A stretch of DNA of 38,133 nucleotides from Vibrio hibernica (GTDB lineage: Bacteria; Pseudomonadota; Gammaproteobacteria; Enterobacterales; Vibrionaceae), in the NCBI RefSeq assembly GCF_015223435.1, contig NZ_VHKO01000026.1, positions 1 to 38,133 on the forward strand. Direction: 5' to 3'. The translations under genes were made by a program, and so were the position numbers. The notes under the pieces are model-generated. The model searched no databases. It was not told where the DNA came from and saw only the letters and a program-made list of their open reading frames with translations. Positions 8,564 through 17,479 of the stretch are shown piece by piece (position 1 is the first letter of the stretch; every line of letters starts with the position of its first letter).

Positions 8564-10036
8564 TTAGGTCATTTTATTTTGCAGATGCTGAGCATAATAA
8601 TCTTTAAGATCAGCACGAGAAATTTTAATCCCAGTAGAAAGTAAATCCTCAGGCAATAAATAATAAATATCTGGACACTTAAACTTATCCAAATAAGGCT
8701 GCAAGAAAGTTTGATAATCTGAGCCTTGTAATAATTTATTAGTTTGTAAAAATGCGACAGGACGATGACCATATTGCTGATTAACGATAGGAATAACCAA
8801 TACTTGTTGGATATCGGGATGCTTAGCAAGCGCCGCTTCAATTTCCTCACAGTGAATATTCTCACCACCCGAAATAAATAAATTATCGGATCTACCTAGC
8901 ACTTCAATTTCCATTAAACCACCTGCAACCTCATGCTTCATACCCAAATCTTTAGTATCAAACCAAGGCTGAGCACCTGTCACTAAAGGTGTGATCTTGC
9001 CATAAGACAAGTACCCAACTGCTAATGTTTCACCCGCCACATAGATGCGGCCATCTTCAATTTTTACTTTCCGATGAGGTAATACATGACCAGAGGTCGC
9101 TGAACCATCGCATTTTTTGGCAATCACGTTTGAGGCAGTCTCTGTCATCCCATATCCAACCCAACATTCAATCCCTTGCTTTATCGCTGTTTCTGTTAAC
9201 GGTAAAGGAATATGTGCCCCCCCCAATAACACCCGTTTAAGTGAACTTGGTTTCCCTTCAGCTAATAAATTCTGTAGCTGAACAGGGACTAAAGAGGCAT
9301 GCGTAACAAGTTGAATATCTTGCGATAACTGACCAGTGCCAATAACTAATTGCGCACCTTGATTAAGCCAACGCCAAATAATCGACAATCCTGAGACATG
9401 GTACATAGGCAAACTTAATAGCCATGAATCTTTAGAGGTAAACTCAAATTCCGAGGTTAAGCCCTTCGCACTTGCTAAATGCTGACTTGCCGAATGCACC
9501 ACAGCTTTAGGGACACCGGTTGAGCCTGAAGTAAAAACAATGCTGGCAAGATTGCTGTTCTTGTAATGAGTAAAATTCATTGACTCTAAATGAGCCGAGC
9601 TTGAATGAATGGAGACGTTTGATTTTAAAAAACGAAGTAGAGATCCAGATAGCATCGATGCATCAAGAGCGGAACAACCTTCTCCTAGCCATATAAATTG
9701 TACCTGAATGATCGATAATTTTTGCTGAATGAGATCTCGTGATTGAGGCGGTATTAATGCGCACAGCGCACCAAGTCGTAAACAAGCTAGGTAAAGGATC
9801 ACCAAGTCATGGTGATTTTTCCCAATCGCGGCAACCACACTTGATTGCACGACACCCTGCAGGGCTAATTGCTCTGCCATATTTTGAACGAAAAGATCCA
9901 ACTGAGGCCAAGTATAGCAACCTTGTGGCGTTATCAATGCAATTGCTTTATCTGACTGGGGTTGCTTGTTCTGAGTCGTTTTTTGGCACCAATGCTGAAT
10001 CAGATCCATCGTTTTGTTACTCAATTTATCGTGCAT
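8564..10036 (-). CDS. menE: MenE, o-succinylbenzoate-CoA ligase
   Basis: Activates o-succinylbenzoate to its CoA thioester with ATP, the fifth step of menaquinone synthesis, in the cytosol. It belongs to the ANL adenylating superfamily. Visible motifs are the phosphate loop TSGSTGVPK at 169-177, YGMTET at 295-300, the ribose-binding Asp in FDTKDLG at about 363, GRSDNLFISGGENI at 381-394, and the catalytic Lys of the C-terminal domain in TGIKISR at about 471. The length of 490 aa is a little above E. coli MenE. It lies 54 bp downstream of menC. No clear ribosome site precedes the ATG at 10036, and a second Met nine codons later is an alternative start. Confidence 0.95.
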   Translation of the reverse strand: MHDKLSNKTMDLIQHWCQKTTQNKQPQSDKAIALITPQGCYTWPQLDLFVQNMAEQLALQGVVQSSVVAAIGKNHHDLVILYLACLRLGALCALIPPQSRDLIQQKLSIIQVQFIWLGEGCSALDASMLSGSLLRFLKSNVSIHSSSAHLESMNFTHYKNSNLASIVFTSGSTGVPKAVVHSASQHLASAKGLTSEFEFTSKDSWLLSLPMYHVSGLSIIWRWLNQGAQLVIGTGQLSQDIQLVTHASLVPVQLQNLLAEGKPSSLKRVLLGGAHIPLPLTETAIKQGIECWVGYGMTETASNVIAKKCDGSATSGHVLPHRKVKIEDGRIYVAGETLAVGYLSYGKITPLVTGAQPWFDTKDLGMKHEVAGGLMEIEVLGRSDNLFISGGENIHCEEIEAALAKHPDIQQVLVIPIVNQQYGHRPVAFLQTNKLLQGSDYQTFLQPYLDKFKCPDIYYLLPEDLLSTGIKISRADLKDYYAQHLQNKMT

Positions 10037-10090
10037 GATATAAAAACATGTCTATTAACATCTAAATTCTAAGATCTTAATACACATCGA

Positions 10091-11134
10091 CTAGGCACTC
10101 GTCCAGACTTGTTCTTGCTGCAGCAGTGAGACAACGGGCAACGTACTTTCCGGCCAAGGAACTTGCAGTTGAACTTGAAATAATTGCAATGTATCTAAAC
10201 CTGGCAATTGTTGCGGCGTTTTCCATGCAGCTAAACGGGCAAGTTGTGTTAATCCAATCGTAGATTCTAAACTTGAACTAATCACTACTTGTATATCATG
10301 CTGTGCTGCCAGTTCAATTAATTGAAAACAACGAGCAATAGAACCAATTAAGGTAGGTTTAATCACAATAGTATCCACGCCAGCATGGCATAAATTCTCA
10401 AAGCTAAAATCAGCTTGTGTTGCTTGCTCTTGCACGGTTTCATCCCAAGCGATATTAATACCAGTTTGTTGTGAAAATTGCAGGCTCTGCTCGAAGGTTT
10501 GACAAGGCTCTTCTAAAAAAGCAATTCGAGCACGTAGCTCTGGATCGATATAGTGGGCAAATTTCAATGCCTTTTCCAATGACCAACTACGGTTCGCATC
10601 TAGACGTAGAAAGAGATCGGGAATCGATTCTAAAAATAAATTCACCAACATGCCATCACGAATAGGTTCGTATAAACCGACTTTCACTTTCGCCACTTTT
10701 TGTTGCGCTTGCTGCTGTTTTGATAAAAGTGGATCTACCGTCATTTTTTCAAATACAGGCAGTAATTCGTCTGGATCACCCGTACATAATGGCGCCGCAA
10801 GATATTGTCCTTGCGCTGGTAATCCGCCAGACAGTTCTAGCTGAGCGATAGATAACCCAAATGCAACCGAAGGGAATAAACTATTAAATTCAGGCCATTG
10901 CCCAGAGGATTGCCATATTTCCAATAATGGTAATAACTGATCTTGTGCCTGATCAACCGACTCCAAACTAAAACTAGGTAATGGCGCAATCTCACCATAA
11001 ACAGTACGACCCTTTTCAGTCAGCTCAATAATTAAACCATCACGTTGAGATAAACGTTGCTGACGAACGATCACACCGCTGTCCATTGGCAGTTTATAGC
11101 GATAAAGAGTGGCTTGACGAATTGTTTGCATCAT
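10091..11134 (-). CDS. menC: MenC, o-succinylbenzoate synthase
   Basis: Dehydrates SHCHC to o-succinylbenzoate. It is an enolase-superfamily TIM barrel with a magnesium site. The catalytic KxK is in KVKV at 149-152. The metal ligands are visible as LRLDANRSW (Asp179), FLEEPC (about 208) and IAWDET (Asp231), and the second catalytic Lys is in IVIKPTLIG (Lys259). The length of 347 aa is slightly above E. coli MenC (320 aa). It is the first gene after the menH terminator and lies upstream of menE, so menC-menE may form a separate transcript. No good ribosome site is seen at the tandem ATGs. Confidence 0.95.
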   Translation of the reverse strand: MMQTIRQATLYRYKLPMDSGVIVRQQRLSQRDGLIIELTEKGRTVYGEIAPLPSFSLESVDQAQDQLLPLLEIWQSSGQWPEFNSLFPSVAFGLSIAQLELSGGLPAQGQYLAAPLCTGDPDELLPVFEKMTVDPLLSKQQQAQQKVAKVKVGLYEPIRDGMLVNLFLESIPDLFLRLDANRSWSLEKALKFAHYIDPELRARIAFLEEPCQTFEQSLQFSQQTGINIAWDETVQEQATQADFSFENLCHAGVDTIVIKPTLIGSIARCFQLIELAAQHDIQVVISSSLESTIGLTQLARLAAWKTPQQLPGLDTLQLFQVQLQVPWPESTLPVVSLLQQEQVWTSA

Positions 11135-11171
11135 AAGAAACCATGTTAAATAGAATCAATAAATAGAAAGT

Positions 11172-11202
11172 AAAAAGGCATGTAATTATCATCACACGCC
11201 TT
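11172..11202 (-). terminator. Rho-independent terminator between menH and menC
   Basis: Read on the minus strand, AAGGCGTGT and ACATGCCTT (plus-strand 11194-11202 and 11175-11183) form a 9-bp stem with one G-U pair and a 10-nt loop, followed by a short T-run (11176-11172). It lies 53 bp after the menH stop and 38 bp before the menC ATG, so it splits the men cluster at the place where menB lies in E. coli. Confidence 0.75.
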
Positions 11203-11255
11203 ACTCAAATATATATGCCTCTTACTTGGATATAGAGAACAACAAATCTTATCGC

Positions 11256-12068
11256 TTATTTTTTAAAACCAAGTGACTGGATAAAATCATCAACCAATTG
11301 GGCATATTGCTGCGGTTGTTCATTATGCGCATTATGACCGGCATTGATCACTTCCTTAGTATTCAGACCACTTTGCTCCGCTACCGATTTAAATTTTTCA
11401 TCATGCTCACCATATAAATACAATAAAGGAAGGGGCTGCGCTTTTAAATCATCCAATAAATAAGGCTGCTTAGATAACGAGGTAGCACGCAACATACATC
11501 CTAATTGAGACCCTAAATTATCACTTCTGACCTCAACTAAATCTTCACGCTGATCTTCGGTTAGAGAAGAAAATACACCCTGCTGATACCAATCATATAA
11601 CACTTCATCAATGGCTTCGGTAGCAAAACGCTTTGACCAATGTTTATCGCCTTCCCAACGTAAAAGCCTATCCTCTTCATTTTGAAAACCAAAACTTCCG
11701 CCTTCAAAAATAGCCGCTTTCACGTTCAATTCAGGTAATGCTTTTTTAGCAATCGCGTACATGCCAATACGAGCACCTAAAGAATAACCAACCAGAACTA
11801 GCGAGGAGTTCAACGCTAAATTACGCTTTTTCAATTGCGCTAATACGGTAAGCTGAATTTGTTGGCAAGCTGCATCAAAATCAATGACTTCACAATACTT
11901 ACTCATTCCATGGCAAGGCAAGTCAACTTGGATCGACTGAGGTATTTTTAGATAAGACAAACACTCTTGCCAATCTAGCGTTGATCCTAAAAACCCATGC
12001 AAAAAAACCGGAATCGGCTGAACTGAATCCACTTCATTTGATTTATCGACTACTTGGCTATACAACAT
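11256..12068 (-). CDS. menH: MenH, SHCHC synthase (alpha/beta hydrolase)
   Basis: Eliminates pyruvate from SEPHCHC to give SHCHC in menaquinone synthesis. This is a 270-aa alpha/beta hydrolase with a visible catalytic triad: Ser96 in the nucleophile elbow GYSLG, Asp223 in YGEHDEKF and His245 in AGHNAHNEQP. The oxyanion-side motif FLHGFLGS is at 22-29. The start codon overlaps the 3' end of menD by 11 bp, which implies translational coupling. It is the last gene of the menF-D-H unit, before a terminator. Confidence 0.93.
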   Translation of the reverse strand: MLYSQVVDKSNEVDSVQPIPVFLHGFLGSTLDWQECLSYLKIPQSIQVDLPCHGMSKYCEVIDFDAACQQIQLTVLAQLKKRNLALNSSLVLVGYSLGARIGMYAIAKKALPELNVKAAIFEGGSFGFQNEEDRLLRWEGDKHWSKRFATEAIDEVLYDWYQQGVFSSLTEDQREDLVEVRSDNLGSQLGCMLRATSLSKQPYLLDDLKAQPLPLLYLYGEHDEKFKSVAEQSGLNTKEVINAGHNAHNEQPQQYAQLVDDFIQSLGFKK

Positions 12069-13896
12069 GATCTTTTACCGCCTGTACAATGGTTTGAATT
12101 TGGGTGGATGCTTGCTCTGGTGCTGTTACCACTTCAATGACTAAAGCTGCCTGTGTATCGCCTTGACTAAAACGTTCCACATAATTTTGTATGCTATCTA
12201 AACACTGACTGAACTGTGTCGGTTGCGCGTAATCTAAGCCAAATTGTTTTGCTGAAAACTCAAACTGATAGCCGTGTGGCATTTGATAAAGAGTCTGTTT
12301 TTGTGCATCTGGAACGGGTAATAGATCAAAAATCGCCCCGCCATCATTATTAGTTACAATCACCACATGTGGCTTAGAAACATGAGATAACAGCGCTAAA
12401 GAATTCAGATCATACAATAATGACATATCACCAATGAGAGTTAACATCGCTTGTTGATTGCCTCGTTGCACACCAGCAGAAGTAGCAATAAGCCCATCAA
12501 TACCAGAAGCACCTCGATTAGTATAAACCGATGTATCCGGTATCGCACTGAGCATGTCGACAAGACGGACAATCAAACTGTTACCAATGAATAAATCAGC
12601 TGAATTTAGCCGCGATAGAATCTGACCCAACTGTAGAGCAAGCTGGCATTCAGTCAGCCCCTTATCAACAATTCCAGTATCAACGACTTCATCTTGAGCG
12701 GTTAACTTTAACGCCGCATGCTGGACTACAAAAGCCGCCGCTTGTATATCATCTCCCCAACCATAGGTTTCACAACGCTGACCTTGTATTGCGCTTTCTA
12801 ATAATCGCACCGAATCTTCCACTGAAGCAACGGTTCGTAATTGTGGCAGATGATCGGAGTTTAGAACACTGTTCGAGGGATCAAATACCCAATAAGGACA
12901 AGTATCATGGTTTGCCATCGAGCGGATCCAAAAACCTAAGCGTTTAGATACGAAACGAGCGCCAAACTGTAAAATACAATCCGCTTGAGATAACCGTTTT
13001 TGATAACTTTCATGCTGCAGCCAGAGATCATAATGAGCCCAATGACTGGTTATCCCGCTTTGTGGGTCACTCAATAAAGGCCAGCCTAACTGTTGAGCTA
13101 ATTTCCGAGCATAACAAGCTTGTCCAAAAGGAACTTTACCGATAACAATCACACCCTTTTTCCGGCTAAGTTGATTTAATAAGGTTTGTTGCCTTTCATT
13201 CTCAACTTCAGCAATGCGAATGCTCTTAACGCCATCATTGACTTGATTCATGGGCGTGCATTGGTTTGAATTAAACTCGGCATCCAATAAGGATTTTTTC
13301 AAATAAGGTAAATATTGAGATTTCTCTTGCTCAGATTGTATATAAAGCGGTTCAGGATAGGGGCAGTTAATATGTAAAGCGCCACCGTATTGCATTTGTA
13401 AATTCAAACCTGATTGAATTTCACCTAAACAGTCAGCCAATGATGATTCAATACTTGGGCTTGGCAAATGGATACTTTTGACAACATGAGAAGAAAAAAT
13501 ACCTTGTTGCTGAATCGCTTGATTTGCCCCAACGCCAATAAGATCTTCCGGTCTATCTGCTGTCAATAAAACCAATGCCTCTCCAGTCAGCCCCGTTTCA
13601 GCTACCGCGGGTAATAAGTTTGCAACGGCCGTTCCAGATGTAACAATGACCGCCACACGTTGTGGAGAATCTTTGGCTTGCGCTGATTTTGCAAGGCCTA
13701 AAGCCAGAAAAGCCAGACCTCGTTCATCAAAATGAGTATGAATGGTGACCCCACGACGCTGCGCAAGCTCTAAGGCTTCTAGGCTTAATGGCGTAGAACG
13801 CGATCCCGGCGCAATACAAATGTGCTTAACATCATGGCTAGCCAAAACGTCTAAAATAGCTTGCGCCCAAATACGGTTGATTCCAGCCTGACTCAC
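12058..13896 (-). CDS. menD: MenD, SEPHCHC synthase (ThDP-dependent)
   Basis: Joins 2-oxoglutarate (after decarboxylation) to isochorismate, the first committed step of menaquinone synthesis. It has the three-domain ThDP enzyme layout: the N-terminal pyrimidine-binding domain begins CIAPGSRSTPLSLEAL, and the C-terminal pyrophosphate domain carries the GD...NN cofactor motif (LIGDMSLLYDL ... VTNNDGGAIFDLLP, about residues 490-530). The length of 612 aa is longer than E. coli MenD (556 aa), with extra sequence in the middle. The start is GTG, overlapping the menF TGA by 4 bp (GTGA), and the 3' end overlaps menH. Confidence 0.95.
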   Translation of the reverse strand: MSQAGINRIWAQAILDVLASHDVKHICIAPGSRSTPLSLEALELAQRRGVTIHTHFDERGLAFLALGLAKSAQAKDSPQRVAVIVTSGTAVANLLPAVAETGLTGEALVLLTADRPEDLIGVGANQAIQQQGIFSSHVVKSIHLPSPSIESSLADCLGEIQSGLNLQMQYGGALHINCPYPEPLYIQSEQEKSQYLPYLKKSLLDAEFNSNQCTPMNQVNDGVKSIRIAEVENERQQTLLNQLSRKKGVIVIGKVPFGQACYARKLAQQLGWPLLSDPQSGITSHWAHYDLWLQHESYQKRLSQADCILQFGARFVSKRLGFWIRSMANHDTCPYWVFDPSNSVLNSDHLPQLRTVASVEDSVRLLESAIQGQRCETYGWGDDIQAAAFVVQHAALKLTAQDEVVDTGIVDKGLTECQLALQLGQILSRLNSADLFIGNSLIVRLVDMLSAIPDTSVYTNRGASGIDGLIATSAGVQRGNQQAMLTLIGDMSLLYDLNSLALLSHVSKPHVVIVTNNDGGAIFDLLPVPDAQKQTLYQMPHGYQFEFSAKQFGLDYAQPTQFSQCLDSIQNYVERFSQGDTQAALVIEVVTAPEQASTQIQTIVQAVKDHVV

Positions 13897-15200
13897 GCGG
13901 GCTCCTCATTATCATTATGTTCAGAAATAAGACTCAGTAACGTCGCCGTTTTACGATTAAGCTCCTGCCATTCATATTTAGCTTCAGAACCAGTGACAAT
14001 TCCTGCCCCAGCGTAAAGCTTCACGGTATTGTCATTGATCAACGCACTGCGAATCGCAACACAAAACTCGGCTTTTTCATGCCCAAAGTAGCCGACAGAG
14101 CCACTATACCAGCCTCGAGTAAATGGCTCATTCATTCGAATAAATTGAATTGCATCTTCTCTCGGCAACCCAGCCATGGCGGCGGTAGGCTGCAAAGCCG
14201 AAAGTAAATGTATTCCTTTAATTCCTAATTTAAGTCTGGCATGAATACGCCGAATAAGATGTTGAACTTTTCTGAGTCGAATCAACTGCACATCAGTTTG
14301 AACATCAATACTTTCAGTATGAGGCGCTAAACATTGAACAATATCATCCACCACAATTTGATTTTCACGTAAATTCTTATCATCCGATAATAGCCATTGT
14401 GACAAGCGCGCATCGTCATCAGGATTATCGCTACGTCCAACCGTACCTGCTAATGCCTCCGTTTCTAACATATCGTCAATGCGACTGTACAAGCGCTCTG
14501 GTGTCGATCCGGTAAAACCATGATGGTCAGAAAATGATAATAAAAAATGAAAACTATTGTGGTTAATTGCCCGACTTGCTTTTAAAAGATGAGAAGCTCT
14601 AATGGGGGCTGGTAACTCGACTCGTGTTTTTCGAGCTAAGACTACTTTTTCAAATTCATCGTGATTTATAGCCGTTAGTGCTTTATTGACGATATGCTGC
14701 CATTCGTTAAATTGAGGAGAGTAATGAATGGTGCCAATTTGAGTCTGTAGTGGCGGGATCTCGCTATAATCCATTTTTAATTGATATAGAGCATGTAAGA
14801 TTCGTTGTGGATCGTTCGATAAATTAACGTTTAGAGTCCAGATTTCATCCTGTCGACTCAATTCAATAATAGGTAGGAAGAAGTAACATGACTGGCGCTG
14901 AGTCTTCGATTGCTCATGGTCGAAAGCTTTACCACCCCATACTCTTTGATTCTCACCTAAAATAGTATACGCAGCGAGAGGATCGGTAAATGAATGCAAT
15001 TGATCCAACACGACAACTTCTTCGCGACTATCACGAGATTGCCAATAAAACTTAGGAAATAAAGGCTGGGCTTCTAGCCAATCAATACCACTAAAATCAC
15101 TGGGTATAGTAACCACTTCACTCAGGCGGGTTCCCTCCAGTACTGGTTCGCTTTCTACTCGCTCAATTAAAGATAAAATCACTCGATGCAATTCAGACAA
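13893..15200 (-). CDS. menF: MenF, isochorismate synthase
   Basis: Converts chorismate to isochorismate, committing it to menaquinone. This is a 435-aa member of the chorismate-utilising (MST) family. Family landmarks are FEKVVLARKTRVELP (catalytic Lys region, about 180-194), GSTPERLYSR, the ETEALAGTVGR segment carrying the catalytic Glu, LHPTAA-like LQPTAAMAGLPR near 335, and WYSGSVGYFG near 366. The start codon is TTG at 15200, supported by AGAGG five bases upstream. It is the first gene of the men cluster and is divergent from alaA across a 317-bp intergenic region. Confidence 0.95.
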   Translation of the reverse strand: MSELHRVILSLIERVESEPVLEGTRLSEVVTIPSDFSGIDWLEAQPLFPKFYWQSRDSREEVVVLDQLHSFTDPLAAYTILGENQRVWGGKAFDHEQSKTQRQSCYFFLPIIELSRQDEIWTLNVNLSNDPQRILHALYQLKMDYSEIPPLQTQIGTIHYSPQFNEWQHIVNKALTAINHDEFEKVVLARKTRVELPAPIRASHLLKASRAINHNSFHFLLSFSDHHGFTGSTPERLYSRIDDMLETEALAGTVGRSDNPDDDARLSQWLLSDDKNLRENQIVVDDIVQCLAPHTESIDVQTDVQLIRLRKVQHLIRRIHARLKLGIKGIHLLSALQPTAAMAGLPREDAIQFIRMNEPFTRGWYSGSVGYFGHEKAEFCVAIRSALINDNTVKLYAGAGIVTGSEAKYEWQELNRKTATLLSLISEHNDNEEPA

Positions 15201-15517
15201 GCCAACCTCTCACTCTATTTTCACTACTTTAAAGCTTAAACTAATTTTTAATTATTCTAATGGTTAGCCACTTGATATGACAGCGATTTTGGATCTAATT
15301 AGGTCACAATTTAAGTATTCAGTTGTCTCAAATCAAACAATCAGCTGATATCAATAAATAAATCATTAAGACTGCGTTTCCTTTCGGTTTTAAGGCCAAT
15401 AATCATTCAGATAAAAATACTACTCATTTTGCTATCTCTGCCTGCATTTTCAGTGGTTTGCGCCTAAAAAATAGTGTAACTTAAATCACACTATTTTTTC
15501 ACCACCTGAGAGCTGCC
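15201..15517. other. menF-alaA divergent intergenic region (317 bp)
   Basis: This AT-rich gap must hold the promoters of both menF (leftward) and alaA (rightward). I see no ORF of note and no convincing paired -35/-10 for either gene. The clear structure is a perfect 12-bp inverted repeat at 15466-15499 next to alaA, listed separately. The gap is long enough to encode a small RNA ending at that repeat, but I cannot show that one exists. Confidence 0.5.
15466..15499 (+). promoter_or_regulatory. Perfect 12-bp inverted repeat before alaA (attenuator, sRNA terminator or CRP-like operator)
   Basis: AAAAAATAGTGT (15466-15477) and ACACTATTTTTT (15488-15499) flank a 10-nt centre. Read as RNA this is an A-run/hairpin/U-run structure, typical of a bidirectional terminator, yet it ends only 18 bp before the alaA ATG between divergent genes. 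Read as DNA, its centre contains TGTAA-N6-TCACA, one mismatch from the CRP core TGTGA-N6-TCACA. The sequence does not decide between the two. Confidence 0.6.
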
Positions 15518-16732
15518 ATGAAAAACATCGAGATGTCATCAAAACTCGATAATGTTTGTTACGACATTCGAGGTCCAATCTTAAAACATGCCAAACGCAT
15601 GGAAGAAGAAGGGCAAAAAATATTAAAACTCAATATTGGCAACCCCGCCCCATTTGGTTTTGCTGCCCCTGATGAAATCTTAGTTGATGTAATTCGTAAC
15701 CTGCCTACCTCTCAAGGTTATTGTGACTCCAAAGGTATTTATTCTGCGCGTAAAGCGGTCGTACAGCATTATCAAAAATTAGGGTTACGTGATTTAGAAG
15801 TTGAAGATGTCTATATTGGTAATGGCGCTTCAGAGCTGATCGTAATGTCACTGCAAGCCTTACTAAATAATGGTGACGAGATATTAATCCCCGCGCCAGA
15901 TTATCCATTATGGACAGCTGCCGCATCACTCGCAGGTGGAAAACCGGTTCATTATATTTGTGATGAATCTTCCGATTGGTATCCAGATTTAGACGATATT
16001 AAGAAAAAAATCACACCAAACACTCGTGGTATTGTACTGATAAATCCCAACAACCCAACTGGTGCGGTATACAGCCGAGACTTTTTGGTACAAGTGGTTG
16101 AGATTGCACGCCAGCATGGGCTGATTATTTTTGCTGATGAAATTTACGATAAAGTTCTCTATGACGGCGCAACTCACACTTCAATTGCTACACTAGCCGA
16201 CGATGTTTTAATGGCAACCTTCAATGGTTTGTCTAAAGCTTATCGTGTTTGTGGCTTCCGTGGTGGCTGGATGTTCTTAACCGGCCCTAAACATTTAGCA
16301 AAAGGCTATGTGGATGGCCTGGATATGCTCGCGTCAATGCGACTATGTGCCAACGTACCAATGCAACACGCGATTCAAACGGCGCTAGGCGGTTACCAAA
16401 GTATTAATGAATTACTCCTACCTGGTGGACGCTTATTGGAACAACGAAATAAAGCGTATGAACTGATCACACAGATCCCGGGTATTACTTGTGTAAAACC
16501 GAAAGGTGCGATGTATTTATTTCCAAAAATCGACACTAAAAAATACAAAATCAAAGATGATGCCAAAATGGTGCTTGATTTCTTAATTCAAGAAAAAGTG
16601 CTTCTGGTTCAAGGTACTGGCTTTAACTGGAAGCAACCCGATCACTTCCGCATTGTCACTTTACCGTATGTAGAAGATTTAGAAATCGCGATCGGACGTT
16701 TCGAACGGTTCTTGTCAACCTACTCTCAATAA
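15518..16732 (+). CDS. alaA: AlaA, glutamate-pyruvate aminotransferase
   Basis: PLP-dependent class I/II aminotransferase making alanine from pyruvate and glutamate. It is 404 aa, co-linear with E. coli AlaA (YfbQ) from the start ([21 protein letters not shown]). Landmarks are [12 protein letters not shown] at 37-48, INPNNPTGA at 175-183, [12 protein letters not shown] at 206-217, the PLP Lys240 in [16 protein letters not shown], and the conserved Arg in HFRIVTLP near the C-terminus. A weak ribosome site (GAGAG) precedes the ATG. A strong terminator follows 8 bp after the stop, so it is largely separate from yfbR. Confidence 0.96.
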   Translation: MKNIEMSSKLDNVCYDIRGPILKHAKRMEEEGQKILKLNIGNPAPFGFAAPDEILVDVIRNLPTSQGYCDSKGIYSARKAVVQHYQKLGLRDLEVEDVYIGNGASELIVMSLQALLNNGDEILIPAPDYPLWTAAASLAGGKPVHYICDESSDWYPDLDDIKKKITPNTRGIVLINPNNPTGAVYSRDFLVQVVEIARQHGLIIFADEIYDKVLYDGATHTSIATLADDVLMATFNGLSKAYRVCGFRGGWMFLTGPKHLAKGYVDGLDMLASMRLCANVPMQHAIQTALGGYQSINELLLPGGRLLEQRNKAYELITQIPGITCVKPKGAMYLFPKIDTKKYKIKDDAKMVLDFLIQEKVLLVQGTGFNWKQPDHFRIVTLPYVEDLEIAIGRFERFLSTYSQ

Positions 16733-16740
16733 TTATGCCT

Positions 16741-16772
16741 CAGGCTTCAGCTTTTAAACTGAAGCCTGTTTT
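16741..16772 (+). terminator. Rho-independent terminator of alaA
   Basis: A perfect 10-bp stem CAGGCTTCAG / CTGAAGCCTG (16741-16750 and 16759-16768) with an 8-nt loop is followed by TTTT. It begins 8 bp after the alaA stop. Confidence 0.92.
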
Positions 16773-16827
16773 GTATTCTTCTCAAGCATCTATATCTTCT
16801 CAAGCATCGACAATAGCAAGAGGCCGT

Positions 16828-17454
16828 ATGAATACCGAATCTAAACTCCATGCCCAGCTTTCAACATCAGATCAACCAAGTCATTTCTTTGCCCACCTTG
16901 CACGGATGAAGCTTATCCAACGTTGGCCATTAATGCGTTCAATCTCAGCCGAAAATATTTCCGAACATAGCTTACAAGTCGCCTTTGTGGGTCATGCTCT
17001 GGCGATCATAAAAAATAAAAAATTTGGCGGTAAGGTAAATCCTGAACGAATTGCCTTGCTCGGCATGTATCACGATACAAGTGAAGTATTAACCGGCGAC
17101 TTGCCGACACCAGTGAAATACCACAATCCCGAAATTGCGAAAGAATATAAGAAAATTGAATTAGAAGCAGAAAAAAGATTGGTTTCGATGCTGCCTGAAG
17201 AACTACAAGAAGATTTCGCTCCTTTTTTAATTAGTGATTCCATCCATCCTGAAGAGCAAGCGCTAGTGAAACAAGCCGATAGCTTATGCGCTTATTTAAA
17301 ATGCCTAGAGGAACTTTCGGTTGGTAACCATGAATTTGAACAAGCTAAAGCACGCTTATTACTGACCCTAAAAGAACGTGAGACGCCTGAAATGCGTTAT
17401 TTTTTAACCGTTTTTGCACCAAGCTTTGAGCTAACCTTAGATGAGATAAGTTAA
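16828..17454 (+). CDS. yfbR: YfbR, 5'-deoxynucleotidase (HD domain)
   Basis: Removes phosphate from deoxynucleoside 5'-monophosphates, a step in dNTP/thymidine salvage. The protein matches E. coli YfbR from [20 protein letters not shown] onward. The HD-domain metal residues are visible in [11 protein letters not shown] (His) and [20 protein letters not shown] (His-Asp), with a later Asp in [17 protein letters not shown]. The frame is open back to an ATG at 16735, but the alaA terminator lies in that extension and YfbR homologues do not have it. The ATG at 16828, with AGAGG just upstream, gives a 208-aa protein of family size. It lies 25 bp before dgt. Confidence 0.93.
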   Translation: MNTESKLHAQLSTSDQPSHFFAHLARMKLIQRWPLMRSISAENISEHSLQVAFVGHALAIIKNKKFGGKVNPERIALLGMYHDTSEVLTGDLPTPVKYHNPEIAKEYKKIELEAEKRLVSMLPEELQEDFAPFLISDSIHPEEQALVKQADSLCAYLKCLEELSVGNHEFEQAKARLLLTLKERETPEMRYFLTVFAPSFELTLDEIS

Positions 17455-17479
17455 TTAAAAACCTTTAATGAGGGAAAGT

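Noticed and set aside
9739..10038. 99-codon antisense ORF within menE
   Set aside because: No family resemblance and entirely covered by menE.
16735..16827. N-terminal extension of YfbR
   Set aside because: It contains the alaA terminator and is absent from homologues.
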